NCBI RefSeq assembly: GCF_024734895.1
Contig: NZ_CP091430.1
Coordinates: forward strand, 4,854,501-4,918,500
From: Paenibacillus spongiae
GTDB lineage: Bacteria > Bacillota > Bacilli > Paenibacillales > Paenibacillaceae
Direction: 5' to 3'
Length of the DNA stretch: 64,000 nucleotides
The notes beneath the pieces were generated by a model, which ran no database searches, was not told the DNA's origin, and saw only the letters and a program-made list of their open reading frames with translations. Numbering within the stretch: the first letter of the stretch is position 1; the number at the start of each line of letters is the position of its first letter. The translations under genes and the position numbers were made by a program. This document shows, one piece after another, positions 18,762-29,803 of the stretch.

Positions 18762-18816
18762 AAAAAAAAAGATAACCGGCTCACCCGCCTTATAAAGGAC
18801 GGCGGAACCGGTTATC
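18762..18816 (-). terminator. Intrinsic terminator after murC
   Basis: GATAACCGG and CCGGTTATC arms, with inner GCC/GGC pairing, are followed by nine T on the minus strand. It begins three bases after the murC stop and separates murC from the spoIIB unit. Confidence 0.9.
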
Positions 18817-18818
18817 GA

Positions 18819-20219
18819 TCAGGAACCGTATTGAGCACGCAAAGTCTTGGCCAGACCATCGGCCGCCTTCCATATATCGCCGGCTCCCATCGTAATAACG
18901 AGATCTCCCGGCTTCACCCGTGCCGCAAGAAGCTGTTGAACTTCCTCCTTGGTCGGGATATATGCCGTATTCGCATTGCTATTCTTCACGATCATCTCGA
19001 CGAGCTTCTTGGAATGGACGCCTTCGATCTGCTGTTCTCCGGCCGGAGAGTAGATGTCGGTAATAATAACCTCGTCCGCTTCCGTGAACGCCCTGCTGAA
19101 TTGTTCCAGAAGGAAATAGGTTCGCGTATAGCGCTGCGGCTGAAAAATCGCAATAATACGTTTTCCCGTCGCTTTCGCCGCACTGATCGTTGCTTGAATT
19201 TCGGTAGGATGGTGAGCGTAATCGTCGATGACGAGTATATCGCTTACTTCGCCCAGCACCTGGAAACGGCGCTTGGCGCCGCGAAACTCGACGATTGCCG
19301 CAGCGATTGCTTCGAATGAAACACCCGCCTCGAGACATGTAATGACCGTTGCCATCGCATTATATACATTGTGCCGTCCAGGTACCGACAGATCGATAGT
19401 TCCGAGAACGTCACCATGATGGGTCATCTCGAAGGAGACCTTGCGGTCGCCTAGTACAATATTGCGAGCTGTATAGGCCGCTTCCCGATCAATCGCATAC
19501 GTAATGAGCGATCCGCTGCCCATCGGATCCGATTCGAGCTGCGGCAGCAGCTCCCGGATCGTTTCGTCATCCGCGCAGACGATCGCGCTGCCGCTTGGCT
19601 TCACTTGACTCAAAAACTGCGTATAGGCGGCTTTCAATTTACCGAAATCGCCATCGTAGTTTTCAAGATGATCCGGTTCGATATTGGTCACAATCGCAAT
19701 GCTTGGGTGATACTGCAGGAAGGAGCCGTCGCTCTCATCCGCTTCCGCTACCACGTATTCGCCTTTCCCCGCCTTCGCATTGGTGCCGACGTTCACGATT
19801 TCACCGCCGATGATATAGGTCGGATCGAGCTTGCAGGTTTCCATGACCAGCGCAATCATGGACGACGTCGTCGTCTTGCCGTGAGCGCCGGCTACGGCTA
19901 CGCCTTTGCCAGTATTCATCAGCCTGGCCAACATTTGCGCCCGATGCAGAATCGGAATGTTAAGCTCTTCCGCAGCCCTGCGCTCCACGTTGTCGCGGGA
20001 TAAGGCCGTCGAATAGACAACTAGATCCGCACCCCGCACATGCTCAGGTTCGTGGCCGATAAATATGCGCGCGCCTTTAGCCGCCAGCTTCTCCGTAAGC
20101 TCCTGCAGCACAACGTCAGAGCCCGAAACTTTATAGCCCATTTCCAGCATTACACGCGCGATGGCGCTCATGCCGTAACCGCCGATTCCGATGAAATGAA
20201 CGTGTTCTGCCGTATTCAA
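18819..20219 (-). CDS. murC: UDP-N-acetylmuramate-L-alanine ligase
   Basis: Adds L-alanine to UDP-MurNAc, the first amino acid of the peptidoglycan stem. The N-terminal UDP-binding motif is HFIGIGGYGMSAIARVML, the ATP loop is VAGAHGKTTTSSMIA, and the Mur ligase signature is DDYAHHPTEI. I use the TTG at 20219 (eight bases after the folC stop), because the conserved protein begins at NTAEHVHFIGIGG; residues before it are folC sequence read in another frame. No strong Shine-Dalgarno was found, so coupling to folC is likely. B. subtilis has comC at this place. Confidence 0.93.
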   Translation of the reverse strand: MNTAEHVHFIGIGGYGMSAIARVMLEMGYKVSGSDVVLQELTEKLAAKGARIFIGHEPEHVRGADLVVYSTALSRDNVERRAAEELNIPILHRAQMLARLMNTGKGVAVAGAHGKTTTSSMIALVMETCKLDPTYIIGGEIVNVGTNAKAGKGEYVVAEADESDGSFLQYHPSIAIVTNIEPDHLENYDGDFGKLKAAYTQFLSQVKPSGSAIVCADDETIRELLPQLESDPMGSGSLITYAIDREAAYTARNIVLGDRKVSFEMTHHGDVLGTIDLSVPGRHNVYNAMATVITCLEAGVSFEAIAAAIVEFRGAKRRFQVLGEVSDILVIDDYAHHPTEIQATISAAKATGKRIIAIFQPQRYTRTYFLLEQFSRAFTEADEVIITDIYSPAGEQQIEGVHSKKLVEMIVKNSNANTAYIPTKEEVQQLLAARVKPGDLVITMGAGDIWKAADGLAKTLRAQYGS

Positions 20220-20226
20220 AGACGGT

Positions 20227-21603
20227 TCACCATCCTTTTTCAGATTCCGTAATATGGAGCAGCTTGGAGCGGACGTCGGCAATCAAATAGAGCGTGCCCG
20301 TTACGACAGCCAAATCGGCTTCGCCGGACAATGACTGAAGGCGCTCAAGCGCCTGCTTCCAATTCGGCTCAACGATGAGTTCGAAGGAATGGCCGCTCTC
20401 TTCTTTCATGGATTGCACGAGTTCCGCCAGCTCTGCTGCGGGCATCGCCTTACGAAAATCAGGTGCGGTCACGACAAGCGTATCCACTAGAGGTAGTATA
20501 TGCCGCAACGTGTCATGATGATTCTTATTTGCCAGCATACCCATCATGAGATGGAGACGCTCGTACCGGTACGTATCCCGAAGGGCAGCCGCAAGCGTCT
20601 CTGCCCCTTCCGGATTATGTGCACCGTCGAGGAGAATGCGCGGCGAGTGCTTGACCATCTCCAGACGTCCCGGCCAGGACGCCTGTCGCAGTCCCTGAAG
20701 GAGATTATTATCATCCACGATAAGCGCATAGTATTGGCGCAGCACTTCCAGCGCCATAACCGCAACTGCGGCATTCATGCGCTGATGAGCGCCGTTCATT
20801 GTAATCGTTAGCGGTTCGATCGACCGGAACGGCCCATCGAACCGGAAGGATTGCTCGTCCTCTCGCGAAGCAAGCGAGGTTTCCGTGAACTGCTCTCCCA
20901 GCAGGTATAACGCGCTCTTGTTCGCCTTGGCCGTATCGATGATGATTTGGGCCGGACCCGGCTGGCTGACGGCGCTTATGACAGGCACACCGGGTTTAAT
21001 GATACCGGCTTTCTCGCGCGCAACGTCTTCGATCGTGCTGCCGAGAATATCCATATGGTCGTGTCCGACATTGGTAATAATGGAGACGACCGGCGTCACG
21101 ATATTCGTCACATCGAGTCTGCCGCCAAGGCCCGTTTCCCATACGACGTAATCCGGATACGATTCTGTCGCATAATACAAAATTGCTAAAGCCGTGGAAA
21201 CCTCGAACATGGATGGGGATCCAAGCTCCGAAGCCGCGATGGCCTCGACGTGAGGCTTCAGCCGATTGGCAAGCCGAAGCAGCGTCTCCTCCGGTATATC
21301 CTCCGCGTTATATTGAAACCGGTTGGTGAATTTGGTAATAAAAGGAGACGTGTAGGTACCTACATCGTATCCGCATTGCAGCAGCACGTTAGTCAAATAA
21401 GTGCAGACCGAGCCCTTGCCGTTCGTGCCTGCGACATGGATGAATTTCAACCGGCGATGCGGATTCCCGAAGGCTTCCATCAACAGTTGAATTCGTTCCA
21501 TGCCCGGGCGGATACCGAACGGGACAAGTCCTTCGATCCATGCTCTTGCTTCCTCGTAGGAAGCTAACGGCTGCGCCGATTCCTTCTCCAGCTGATCTGT
21601 CAT
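20227..21603 (-). CDS. folC: Folylpolyglutamate/dihydrofolate synthase
   Basis: Adds glutamate to (dihydro)folate to retain and activate the cofactor. P-loop VAGTNGKGSVCTYL, DVTNIV and the ILLDGAHNPEGA motif show the Mur-ligase-like fold. The start at 21603 (AGGA eight bases upstream) gives 458 residues. It directly follows valS, the usual Firmicute order. Confidence 0.95.
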   Translation of the reverse strand: MTDQLEKESAQPLASYEEARAWIEGLVPFGIRPGMERIQLLMEAFGNPHRRLKFIHVAGTNGKGSVCTYLTNVLLQCGYDVGTYTSPFITKFTNRFQYNAEDIPEETLLRLANRLKPHVEAIAASELGSPSMFEVSTALAILYYATESYPDYVVWETGLGGRLDVTNIVTPVVSIITNVGHDHMDILGSTIEDVAREKAGIIKPGVPVISAVSQPGPAQIIIDTAKANKSALYLLGEQFTETSLASREDEQSFRFDGPFRSIEPLTITMNGAHQRMNAAVAVMALEVLRQYYALIVDDNNLLQGLRQASWPGRLEMVKHSPRILLDGAHNPEGAETLAAALRDTYRYERLHLMMGMLANKNHHDTLRHILPLVDTLVVTAPDFRKAMPAAELAELVQSMKEESGHSFELIVEPNWKQALERLQSLSGEADLAVVTGTLYLIADVRSKLLHITESEKGW

Positions 21604-21652
21604 GGCCATCTTCCTTCTTCCTTCTATCTTAGAGCAGACTGCCGAGCTTCGC

Positions 21653-24316
21653 TTATGCGCGAAGCTCCGCCAATCTTGCTTGCACCTTCGCCCGTTTGTC
21701 GGCATAGTCAGCCATCTTGGCCCGTTCCTCTTCAATGACTTTCTCCGGCGCTTTCGCAACGAAGCCGGCATTGGCGAGCTTCTTCTCTACGCGTTCCACT
21801 TCGGAAGTCAGATGGCTGATTTCTTTCTCGAGACGGATGATTTCCTGCGAGATATCGATCAAGCCCGCAAGCGGCAAATACAGCTCCGCCCCCGTTACAA
21901 CGGCTGTCATCGCTTTGTCCGGCGCCGCTAGCTCCAGGCTTACCGCAAGCTTGGACGTCCCGCAGAAGCGGCTCACGAACTCCTCGTTGCGGCTGAGGAT
22001 CGCCGACGCAGCTTCGCTTGAAGGCTTGATCAGCAGTTCAACCTTCTTGCTCATCGGAACATTGACTTCTGCGCGGATGTTGCGGACGGCGCGAATCGTG
22101 TCCATAAGCAGCTCCATCTCGCTTACAGCGTCCGGCGCTTCCAGCGCCTCATCATACACCGGCCACGAGGCCAATGTAATCGACTCGCCCTCGTGCGGCA
22201 GATGCTGCCAGATCTCTTCGCTGATGAAAGGCATGAACGGATGAATCAGCCGCTGCGTGCGATCAAGGACGTACGCCAATACCGATTGAGTCGCACGCTT
22301 CGCTTCGGCATCCTCGCCATAGAGGTTAAGCTTGGCAAACTCAATATACCAGTCGCATAGATCGTCCCAGATAAAATTGGTCAAGGACCGGCCTGTTTCG
22401 CCGAATTCATAGCTGTCGATGAGACGGGTTACTTCACGGGTCGTCTCGTTCAGCCGGTGGAGAATCCAACGGTCTGCCGTGCCCAGCTTGCCCGTAATAT
22501 CAATATCGGCCGCTGTCACGCCTTCCAGATTCATCAGCGCGAAGCGGGAAGCGTTCCATATCTTGTTGGCGAAATTGCGCGCCTGCTCGACCCGTTCCCA
22601 GCGGAACCGCAAATCCTGGCCTGGCGTGCTGCTCGTCGACAGCATGAAGCGCATCGCATCGGCTCCGTATTTCTCGATCACATCAAGAGGGTCTACGCCG
22701 TTGCCGAGCGATTTGGACATCTTCTGTCCATTCTCGTCGCGGACAAGACCGTGCATGAGCACATCCTTGAACGGAATCTGATCCGTGAACTCAAGCGCCG
22801 TAAAGATCATCCGGGCTACCCAGAAGTAGATGATGTCGTATCCGGTCACAAGGACATCGGTCGGATAGAACCGCTTCAGATCATTCGTTTCTTCCGGCCA
22901 GCCGAGTGTCGAGAACGGCCATAGCGCGGAGCTGAACCACGTATCGAGAACGTCCTCGTCCTGACGCAGCGAGCCGCTTCCGCATTTGTCGCAGGACGTT
23001 ACGTCCTCGTGTGCGACATGCATGGCGCCGCATCCGTCGCAATACCAAGCCGGGATACGATGGCCCCACCATAGCTGGCGGGATATACACCAATCACGCA
23101 CATTCTCGATCCAGTTGAGGTAAATTTTCTCGAACCGGTCAGGGACGAATTGAACGCCTCCGCCCGAGCGCTGGGCTTCAATCGCCCGATCCGCCAGCGG
23201 CTTCATGGAAACGAACCACTGGGTCGACAGATAAGGCTCAACCACGGCGCCGGTGCGCTCGCTATGACCGACCTGATGCACGTGATCTTCAATACGAATG
23301 CAGACGCCCTGCTCCTGCAGGTCAGCTACGATCGCCTTGCGGCATTCCGCCCGGTCAAGGCCCTTGTACGGTCCGGCTTCCTCGTTCATTACGCCGCTTT
23401 CATCCATCACGACGATTTGCGGCAGGTTATGGCGGGCTCCGACCTCAAAGTCGTTCGGATCGTGTGCCGGCGTAATCTTGACCGCGCCGGAGCCGAACTC
23501 TTTCTCGACGTACTCGTCGCCGATAATCGGAATTTCCCTTCCGAGAATCGGCAGGATGAGCGACTTTCCGATCAAGTGCTTATAACGTTCGTCTTCCGGA
23601 TGAACGGCAACGGCGGTATCGCCGAGCATCGTTTCCGGACGGGTCGTCGCTACCGTCAGCGAGCCGCTTCCGTCCTTGAGCGGGTACTGAAGGTGATAGA
23701 GATGGCCGTTTACCTCTTTGTATTCAACCTCGATATCAGACAAAGCCGTACGGGCGGCCGGATCCCAGTTGATAATTTTCTTGCCGCGATAGATCAGGCC
23801 CTTGTCATAGAGCTTGACGAATACCTCGCGAACCGCCTTGGACAGACCTTCGTCCAGCGTGAAGCGCTCGCGGGAGTAATCGAGAGAGAAGCCCATCTTA
23901 GCCCATTGATCATGAATCGTTTGCGCGTAGAGATCCTTCCATTCCCATACTTTCTCCAGAAATTTCTCGCGTCCCAGATCGTAACGAGACAGACCTTCTT
24001 CTCGCAGCTTCTGTTCCACCTTCGTCTGTGTTGCAATGCCCGCATGGTCGCTCCCCGGCAGCCATAACGTATCGTAGCCCTGCATCCGCTTGGCCCGGAT
24101 CATAATATCCTGAAGCGTGAAATCGAGCGCATGCCCGATATGCAGCATCCCCGTTACGTTCGGCGGCGGAATAACGATCGTGAAGGTTTCCGCGTCCGGA
24201 CGTTTGCCAGCCTCGAAATAGTCTCCTCTCATCCAATATTCGTACCATTTCGCTTCCGACGCCTTCGGATCGTAAGTCGTCGGCATGGCCGTGGTTGTGG
24301 TTTGTTTGTCAGACAT
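21653..24316 (-). CDS. valS: Valyl-tRNA synthetase
   Basis: A class Ia synthetase charging tRNA-Val, with an editing domain. The HIGH motif is in [24 protein letters not shown] in [14 protein letters not shown], and a C-terminal coiled coil ([20 protein letters not shown]) ends the 887-residue protein. A T-box leader lies upstream. folC begins 49 bases after the stop. Confidence 0.98.
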   Translation of the reverse strand: MSDKQTTTTAMPTTYDPKASEAKWYEYWMRGDYFEAGKRPDAETFTIVIPPPNVTGMLHIGHALDFTLQDIMIRAKRMQGYDTLWLPGSDHAGIATQTKVEQKLREEGLSRYDLGREKFLEKVWEWKDLYAQTIHDQWAKMGFSLDYSRERFTLDEGLSKAVREVFVKLYDKGLIYRGKKIINWDPAARTALSDIEVEYKEVNGHLYHLQYPLKDGSGSLTVATTRPETMLGDTAVAVHPEDERYKHLIGKSLILPILGREIPIIGDEYVEKEFGSGAVKITPAHDPNDFEVGARHNLPQIVVMDESGVMNEEAGPYKGLDRAECRKAIVADLQEQGVCIRIEDHVHQVGHSERTGAVVEPYLSTQWFVSMKPLADRAIEAQRSGGGVQFVPDRFEKIYLNWIENVRDWCISRQLWWGHRIPAWYCDGCGAMHVAHEDVTSCDKCGSGSLRQDEDVLDTWFSSALWPFSTLGWPEETNDLKRFYPTDVLVTGYDIIYFWVARMIFTALEFTDQIPFKDVLMHGLVRDENGQKMSKSLGNGVDPLDVIEKYGADAMRFMLSTSSTPGQDLRFRWERVEQARNFANKIWNASRFALMNLEGVTAADIDITGKLGTADRWILHRLNETTREVTRLIDSYEFGETGRSLTNFIWDDLCDWYIEFAKLNLYGEDAEAKRATQSVLAYVLDRTQRLIHPFMPFISEEIWQHLPHEGESITLASWPVYDEALEAPDAVSEMELLMDTIRAVRNIRAEVNVPMSKKVELLIKPSSEAASAILSRNEEFVSRFCGTSKLAVSLELAAPDKAMTAVVTGAELYLPLAGLIDISQEIIRLEKEISHLTSEVERVEKKLANAGFVAKAPEKVIEEERAKMADYADKRAKVQARLAELRA

Positions 24317-24402
24317 GGCTACCTACCTCCAATGAATGTCGCAAACCGGCAGTCGGCGATAAGAAACGCCTCTTCCGGATGAGCTTCTGTTATCGTGTAA
24401 AG

Positions 24403-24697
24403 ACAAAAAAATAAACCTTTCGCCCTTGTTGCAAAGGACGAAAGGTTAAGCTTCCGCGGTACCACCTTTGTTTCGCATGGCGCTGTTCATCGCTCATACG
24501 ACACCTCAAGCAGATAACGGCTGCGGACCGGCGGGAACTAACGAGGGTAAGAAAGAGACTCGCTTCATTCCGGCAACTCCGGGGCGACCTGTCGCAGTTT
24601 CGTCCTGCAGAACCTCGCAGCCTATCGGTTCCGCTCTCTGAAGGCATCACTGCCACTCTTCCCCATCAACGTCTTTAGAAGAAAGTATTACCGTATC
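24403..24697 (-). promoter_or_regulatory. T-box riboswitch leader of valS
   Basis: A T-box senses uncharged tRNA and controls read-through into the synthetase gene. The conserved core AGGTGGTACCGCGG is at 24454-24467. The terminator stem AACCTTTCG...CGAAAGGTT followed by T7 spans 24404-24447, and the long Stem I region extends to about 24690. A GUC at 24557-24559 is a possible valine specifier, but I could not fold Stem I with certainty. The regulated gene itself indicates tRNA-Val. Confidence 0.93.
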
Positions 24698-24703
24698 TTA
24701 ATT

Positions 24704-24733
24704 ATCATACACGTAATGATTTATTATAGTCAA
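24704..24733 (-). promoter_or_regulatory. Promoter of the valS T-box transcript
   Basis: TTGACT (24728-24733) and TATGAT (24704-24709) are 18 bases apart and read toward the T-box. A strong terminator for the upstream gene lies just behind it. Confidence 0.82.
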
Positions 24734-24776
24734 CCCAAATAGCCTTGTATAGAGCCTATATTAAGCCATAAGACGG

Positions 24777-24817
24777 CAAAAACCCTTGAAGATGAATACC
24801 CGTTCATCTTCAAGGGT
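24777..24817 (-). terminator. Intrinsic terminator after the spoVID-like gene
   Basis: ACCCTTGAAGATGAA and TTCATCTTCAAGGGT form a perfect 15-pair stem with a six-base loop, then TTTTTGCC on the minus strand. Confidence 0.92.
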
Positions 24818-24831
24818 GCTGGAATGTTCAC

Positions 24832-26232
24832 TTAAGGAATATATAAGACTTGGCCTTCCGCTATATTCTGGTCGGTTAAACGGTTGTACAGCGCAAGCTC
24901 CCTAGGCTGCAAGTGGTACCGGATCGCAATATGCTCCAGCGTCTCCTCCCGCTGAACGATGCAAATCCGTACCTTGCGGAAGGAATTGTCGTCAGAGGTG
25001 CGGCTCAGGAACAGCGTCTTCCACTCGATCTCATCGCCGGTGGACCGCTTCGCCTCTTCGGCCGCACGCTGCGCGGACTCCTCGGCGACAGCCCGGGCTT
25101 CCTGCTCCCGCTTGCTCGATTGCAGCAAGGAACGGAACCCTACGCCGGCTGCCGGCTGAGCCGTTTCGTCTGAAGCCGGCTTGCTTCCCAGAACGACCTG
25201 CATCTCCTTGCGAGCCGGTTCGGCCTCAATCGGACTTATATCACCATAAGCTTGCTGTTCGGCCTCTTGGAAAGCCGAATCGAAATTGGCATCCGAACTT
25301 TCCTGGCCTGACGCTTCGATGACATTAACGAGCTGGTCGATTTCATAATTGCGTTCCTGCATCTGTCCGGCTTGAACCCCTGCCGGCTCAGGAGAAGAGG
25401 ATTTCTGTTCGGCGGCTTCTCGGAGCATCGTTTCGTAGGCTGCGGATTCCCGCTCAAGTAGCTCCGCAGCTTCGCGTTCCCGCTGTGCCGCCTGTGCACG
25501 CTCCCTTTCGGCCGTCTCAATGAGATAGGCTTCGCGGCGCTCCTGCTCCGCGAGCTCTAGCATATAGGCAGCCTCCAGCTCCCGCTGCTCTTCCAGACGC
25601 CGCTCCTCCGCTTGCCGTTCTTCCAGCTCATCCGCCGCACGCTGGGCATCCACTTGCTGGGCGTATTCCCGGGCGAACGTTTCTTGAAATGATTGAGACG
25701 GATCGATAACGTACCCTTCCGCTCCGGCAACCGCTTCATGAGGTGATTCGTCCTGTTCCTCCTCCAGCTCTGCCGACAGGTGCTCCGCTTCCCCGGGCTC
25801 ACGCCGGTGAACAACCGTGAACGGCTCCTCCCTCCAGCTCTCCGTTTCGCGCGGCTGCTCCACTTCGATGCCCAGAAGTGACAGAACGCCGGTTATATTG
25901 AGCGTTCTTGCCGAAAGCAGATCCACATCGAAATTATCGATTTCTACCGATATGTCGTCCAGCCGGTTCACCCGATTGAGGGGTAACGTAATCTCAACGG
26001 GAATCCAATGCTCAAGCGATTGGCTTTCGGACCGCTCATTCTGCGTGCGATAAAGGCCAGATAGCAGCAGATGTCCTTTTAACAGCACCTGCTCGCCCTG
26101 TTGTACGATTTGGATGCGGGGAACGAGCTCGATTTCCTCCAGCTCATCGATTCCCGCCACATCTTCGGGCAAGTGAACGCGTTCATACACGTCAAATCGT
26201 AAACCGCTCGTGTAATTCGACACGTTTGTCAT
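24832..26232 (-). CDS. spoVID: SpoVID-like spore coat assembly protein with LysM
   Basis: A 466-residue protein. The N-terminal beta-rich domain (about 1-130) resembles the SpoVID/SafA-interaction domain. A long Glu/Ala/Arg-rich, probably coiled-coil central region follows (ELEERQAEERRLEEQRELEA), and a C-terminal LysM domain (VRICIVQREETLEHIAIRYH to the end) closes it. In B. subtilis SpoVID directs coat encasement and also lies near hemL and valS. The low-complexity middle is not conserved in sequence, so the call rests on architecture and location. Confidence 0.8.
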   Translation of the reverse strand: MTNVSNYTSGLRFDVYERVHLPEDVAGIDELEEIELVPRIQIVQQGEQVLLKGHLLLSGLYRTQNERSESQSLEHWIPVEITLPLNRVNRLDDISVEIDNFDVDLLSARTLNITGVLSLLGIEVEQPRETESWREEPFTVVHRREPGEAEHLSAELEEEQDESPHEAVAGAEGYVIDPSQSFQETFAREYAQQVDAQRAADELEERQAEERRLEEQRELEAAYMLELAEQERREAYLIETAERERAQAAQREREAAELLERESAAYETMLREAAEQKSSSPEPAGVQAGQMQERNYEIDQLVNVIEASGQESSDANFDSAFQEAEQQAYGDISPIEAEPARKEMQVVLGSKPASDETAQPAAGVGFRSLLQSSKREQEARAVAEESAQRAAEEAKRSTGDEIEWKTLFLSRTSDDNSFRKVRICIVQREETLEHIAIRYHLQPRELALYNRLTDQNIAEGQVLYIP

Positions 26233-26318
26233 CCTCCTTTCCCCTTCTCATAGCTTGGTTATAGCTATCTTCCCTATTTATCTATATGGCAAGGAATAGG
26301 CGGGCATGACTACGATTT

Positions 26319-27299
26319 TCACAGAGCGCTTAGCTTTTGACGCAAGTTGCGGAACCATTCGGGTTCCGCCGATTTGACCGAGACCTTATTATCCGTTAAT
26401 GGATGGGGGAATAGAAGCCGTTCTCCCCTGAGCGCTTGATGAGCCAACAACTCGGTACGGCCCCCGTATAGCTTATCACCCACAAGCGGATGTCCTATAT
26501 GGCTCAAGTGCACCCGGATCTGATGCGTTCTGCCCGTTTCAAGCTGCAGCCGCAGCAGTGACGCATGCTTATAGGAGGCGAGTGTCTCATAATGCGTTAC
26601 GGCTTGGTCCCCGGAAGGGGAAACTCGTCTTCGCGATCCGTGATGGCGATCCTTGCCGATCGGCTCGTTAATCGTGCCGCGGCTCCGTGCAAGCTTGCCG
26701 TGAACGATCGCTTCGTAATGTCTATCAATCCGTTTCTCTCTCATCGCCTCGTCCAGCACATGCTGCGCCAGATCATTCTTCGCATAGAGAACCGGACCTG
26801 CCGTATCGTCATCGAGTCGATGGATATGCTTCACAGGCAGCGCATCACCGATGTGCATGCAGCGGCGGGCTGCAGCTTCATCGAGCGTCCCCCGCTGGCC
26901 TGGAGCATTCGGATGGACAGGCATACCGGCCGGTTTATCGAGCACAAGGCACCAGTCATCCTCGTATAGAACAGAGACGCGATCAAGCGCAGCAGGATCT
27001 CCTATATGCTTGGCAAGCTGATAGATCGGATCGGTCTTGATGTCGACAGGCACGAATGTAAGCAGACCGACGATCCCGCGCTCTAGACGAATTCCCCCTA
27101 CGGAGAACAGACGGTTGATCCATTTGGCCGGGAATACGCCAAGAGCCAGCAGCCGCTGCCGCACTTCATGCGGATGGCTGCCAGCTCCGAGCGGCTGAAG
27201 AACCTCCGCAATGGCGTCAGGCTCGAAACGGTTCAAAGCTTCCAGCGGAAGCTCCAGCCATTGCCCATTGCGGGAGAATTCAGATCGATTCACAGTCAT
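26319..27299 (-). CDS. RluA/RluD-family pseudouridine synthase
   Basis: Isomerises uridine to pseudouridine in rRNA or tRNA; the exact site cannot be read from sequence. The catalytic aspartate motif is HIHRLDDDTAGPVLYAKN, followed by RIDRHYEAIVHG and TGRTHQIRVHLSHIGHPLVGD, both typical of the RluA branch. The N-terminal region (1-90) is not a clear S4 domain. The 326-residue protein lies between hemL and spoVID, where B. subtilis has no such gene as far as I recall. Confidence 0.9.
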   Translation of the reverse strand: MTVNRSEFSRNGQWLELPLEALNRFEPDAIAEVLQPLGAGSHPHEVRQRLLALGVFPAKWINRLFSVGGIRLERGIVGLLTFVPVDIKTDPIYQLAKHIGDPAALDRVSVLYEDDWCLVLDKPAGMPVHPNAPGQRGTLDEAAARRCMHIGDALPVKHIHRLDDDTAGPVLYAKNDLAQHVLDEAMREKRIDRHYEAIVHGKLARSRGTINEPIGKDRHHGSRRRVSPSGDQAVTHYETLASYKHASLLRLQLETGRTHQIRVHLSHIGHPLVGDKLYGGRTELLAHQALRGERLLFPHPLTDNKVSVKSAEPEWFRNLRQKLSAL

Positions 27300-27314
27300 T
27301 GCTATCGCTCCCAG

Positions 27315-28616
27315 CTAAAGACGGCGGAGCGCTTCGTCGTGCGCCGCAATGGTAGCGTCAATCGCCTCTTCATCATGTAAGGCGGACACGAACATGCCTT
27401 CGAATTGAGACGGTGCAACACTTACGCCAAGATCGAGCATGCTGGCGAAATAAGCTTTGAACCGATTCAAATCGGAGGTTTTGGCCGTATCGTAATTGAT
27501 GACATGCGTGTCGGTAAAGAAGGGGCACACCATCGAGCCTACGCGGTTAATCGTGCTGGGAATGCCATGCTTCGCCGCATTGGCTTCGAATCCAAGCTGC
27601 AGCCTGACCGACAGCTGCTCCAGCCTTTCGTACGTCTCCTGCGTCAACAGACTGAGCGTCGTATAGCCGGCCGCCATCGCCAACGGGTTGCCTGACAGCG
27701 TTCCGGCTTGATAAATCGGGCCGCTTGGCGCGATTCGTTCCATAATTTCACGCTTGCCGCCGTAAGCGCCGACAGGAAGACCGCCGCCGATCACTTTCCC
27801 CATGCAGGTCAAATCCGGCGTAATGCCATATAATCCCTGAGCACAATGATAATGAACGCGGAAACCCGTCATGACCTCGTCGAAGATGAGCAGGCTGCCG
27901 TATGCCGAAGTTACATCGCGAAGCCCTTGCAGAAAGCCGGGCAGCGGAGGCACGACGCCCATATTGCCAGCCACAGGTTCGACAATCACGCATGCGATTT
28001 GCTCCCCGAATTTCTCGAACACGGCTTTGACGGCTTCCAGATCGTTATAAGGTACCGTAATCGTGTGCGACGCCGTGCTTTCCGGAACGCCGGGGCTGTC
28101 CGGAAGACCGAGCGTCGCGACACCGGAACCGGCTTTAATAAGCAGACTGTCCGCATGGCCGTGATAAGAGCCTTCGAACTTCACGATCTTGGAACGATTC
28201 GTATAGCCGCGCGCGAGGCGAAGCGCGCTCATCGTCGCTTCCGTGCCGGAGTTCACCATGCGGACGATCTCTACCGAAGGAACACGCTCGCAGACAAGCT
28301 CGGCCATCATCGTTTCCAGCTCTGTTGGAGCACCGAAGCTCGTCCCTTTCTCCGCCGTGCGGACGATGGCTTCCACGACCTTCGGATGAGCATGTCCCAT
28401 GATAAGCGGGCCCCAAGAGCCTACATAATCGATATAGCTGTTGCCATCGATATCATAGATGCGGTAACCTTCCCCGCGATCTACATATACCGGAGTCAGT
28501 CCTACCGAACGGAAGGCACGGACAGGAGAATTGACGCCGCCTGGAATGACGGTCTTTGCTTTGGCGAATGCCTCTTTGGAACGCGCATCCTGCCGTTGTT
28601 GAACTTTTTCGCTCAT
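27315..28616 (-). CDS. hemL: Glutamate-1-semialdehyde 2,1-aminomutase
   Basis: A PLP-dependent transaminase-like enzyme producing 5-aminolevulinate from glutamate-1-semialdehyde, the second step of the C5 pathway. [11 protein letters not shown] is near the N-terminus, the PLP lysine is in [17 protein letters not shown], and the ending is the usual class III aminotransferase domain. It follows hemB by 44 bases, closing the haem operon. Confidence 0.97.
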   Translation of the reverse strand: MSEKVQQRQDARSKEAFAKAKTVIPGGVNSPVRAFRSVGLTPVYVDRGEGYRIYDIDGNSYIDYVGSWGPLIMGHAHPKVVEAIVRTAEKGTSFGAPTELETMMAELVCERVPSVEIVRMVNSGTEATMSALRLARGYTNRSKIVKFEGSYHGHADSLLIKAGSGVATLGLPDSPGVPESTASHTITVPYNDLEAVKAVFEKFGEQIACVIVEPVAGNMGVVPPLPGFLQGLRDVTSAYGSLLIFDEVMTGFRVHYHCAQGLYGITPDLTCMGKVIGGGLPVGAYGGKREIMERIAPSGPIYQAGTLSGNPLAMAAGYTTLSLLTQETYERLEQLSVRLQLGFEANAAKHGIPSTINRVGSMVCPFFTDTHVINYDTAKTSDLNRFKAYFASMLDLGVSVAPSQFEGMFVSALHDEEAIDATIAAHDEALRRL

Positions 28617-28660
28617 TGCCGATACACCTGCCTAATCGTTTATCGTGATCGAATGAAGGA

Positions 28661-29656
28661 TTATTCGCCCTTTAACCAGCGGGCGGCGTCTAAAGCATGG
28701 TACGTAATGATCATATCGGCGCCTGCACGCTTCATGCCCAGAAGCGTCTCCAGCACAATCGACTTCTCGTCGATCCAGCCGCTCTCTGCCGCGGCTTTGA
28801 CCATCGAATACTCCGCGCTCACGTTGTATGCCGCAACCGGCAGATCGAAGTGCTCCTTCAGCATACGGAGAACGTCCAGATAGGCTAACGCCGGCTTCAC
28901 CATCAGCATATCCGCGCCTTCGATTACGTCAGCTTCGGCTTCCCGCAGCGCTTCACGCACATTGGCGGGATCCATCTGGTACGTCTTGCGGTCGCCGAAT
29001 TGCGGCGCAGAATGCGCGGCATCACGGAAGGGACCGTAGTACGCGGAGGAATATTTTACCGAATAGGATAAGATCGGAATATCTTCAAAACCCGCTGCAT
29101 CGAGTCCTTCGCGAATGGCATGCACGAAGCCGTCCATCATGTTGGATGGCGCGATAATATCGGCTCCGGCTTCCGCTTGCGACACAGCCGTACGGACAAG
29201 CAGTTCAAGCGAAGCGTCGTTTGAAACCTCGGCGATGCCAGTCGCCATATTTTGATGAACGACACCGCAATGGCCATGGTCGGTAAACTGACAGAGGCAT
29301 GTGTCTGCAATTACAACAAGCTCCGGCGCCCATGATTTAACTGCGCGAGTCGCTTCCTGTACGATACCGTTCGGATCGTATGCGGAGGATCCGGTTGCAT
29401 CCTTGCGATCGGGCACGCCGAACAGCAGAACCGACTGAATGCCGGCTGCAAGAACAGCGTCGATCTCTTCCTTCAGAAGATCGATCGAGAAGTGATGAAC
29501 GCCCGGCATGGAAGGAATCTCTTCTTTAATGCCGGTTCCATGTGTGACAAATATCGGATATATGAAGTCATTCGTCGTAAGCGTCGTCTCCCGTACTAGA
29601 TTGCGAAGTGCGGAAGTACGTCGCAGCCGGCGTAAACGGGTAATCGGGTAACTCAT
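28661..29656 (-). CDS. hemB: Porphobilinogen synthase (ALA dehydratase)
   Basis: Condenses two 5-aminolevulinates. The zinc-type cysteine site [15 protein letters not shown] is intact, so this is a Zn enzyme. Active-site lysines lie in [16 protein letters not shown] and [18 protein letters not shown] lies ten bases before the ATG. A 147-base gap with an unusual inverted repeat separates it from cobA/hemD. Confidence 0.97.
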   Translation of the reverse strand: MSYPITRLRRLRRTSALRNLVRETTLTTNDFIYPIFVTHGTGIKEEIPSMPGVHHFSIDLLKEEIDAVLAAGIQSVLLFGVPDRKDATGSSAYDPNGIVQEATRAVKSWAPELVVIADTCLCQFTDHGHCGVVHQNMATGIAEVSNDASLELLVRTAVSQAEAGADIIAPSNMMDGFVHAIREGLDAAGFEDIPILSYSVKYSSAYYGPFRDAAHSAPQFGDRKTYQMDPANVREALREAEADVIEGADMLMVKPALAYLDVLRMLKEHFDLPVAAYNVSAEYSMVKAAAESGWIDEKSIVLETLLGMKRAGADMIITYHALDAARWLKGE

Positions 29657-29693
29657 TGTATTTGCGCCTCCTAAAAAGTTTTTTTTGATTTTC

Positions 29694-29733
29694 GCTTCCG
29701 AAGGAGCGAGAGAAAAAAACTTACTTCGGAAGC
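29694..29733 (-). repeat. Inverted repeat between cobA/hemD and hemB
   Basis: GCTTCCGAAG (transcript, 29733-29724) and CTTCGGAAGC (29703-29694) are perfect 10-base complements around a T-rich 20-base loop. A second copy of the left arm (TTCCGAAGCAAGTTTT) lies near 29780-29795 at the hemD stop. It could be an internal terminator, processing site or attenuator. Confidence 0.5.
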
Positions 29734-29803
29734 ATAAGCTTAGTTTCGTGGAGCCAGGCTTCCTGAAGGGTCATCGCAACAAAACTTGCTTCGGAAACAT
29801 CGG

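Noticed and set aside
24390-24656. Small minus-strand frame of 88 codons before valS
   Set aside because: It covers the T-box leader and its terminator; the sequence is explained by RNA structure.
27846-28883. Plus-strand frame of 345 codons opposite hemL/hemB
   Set aside because: Antisense shadow of strongly conserved genes; no family signal.
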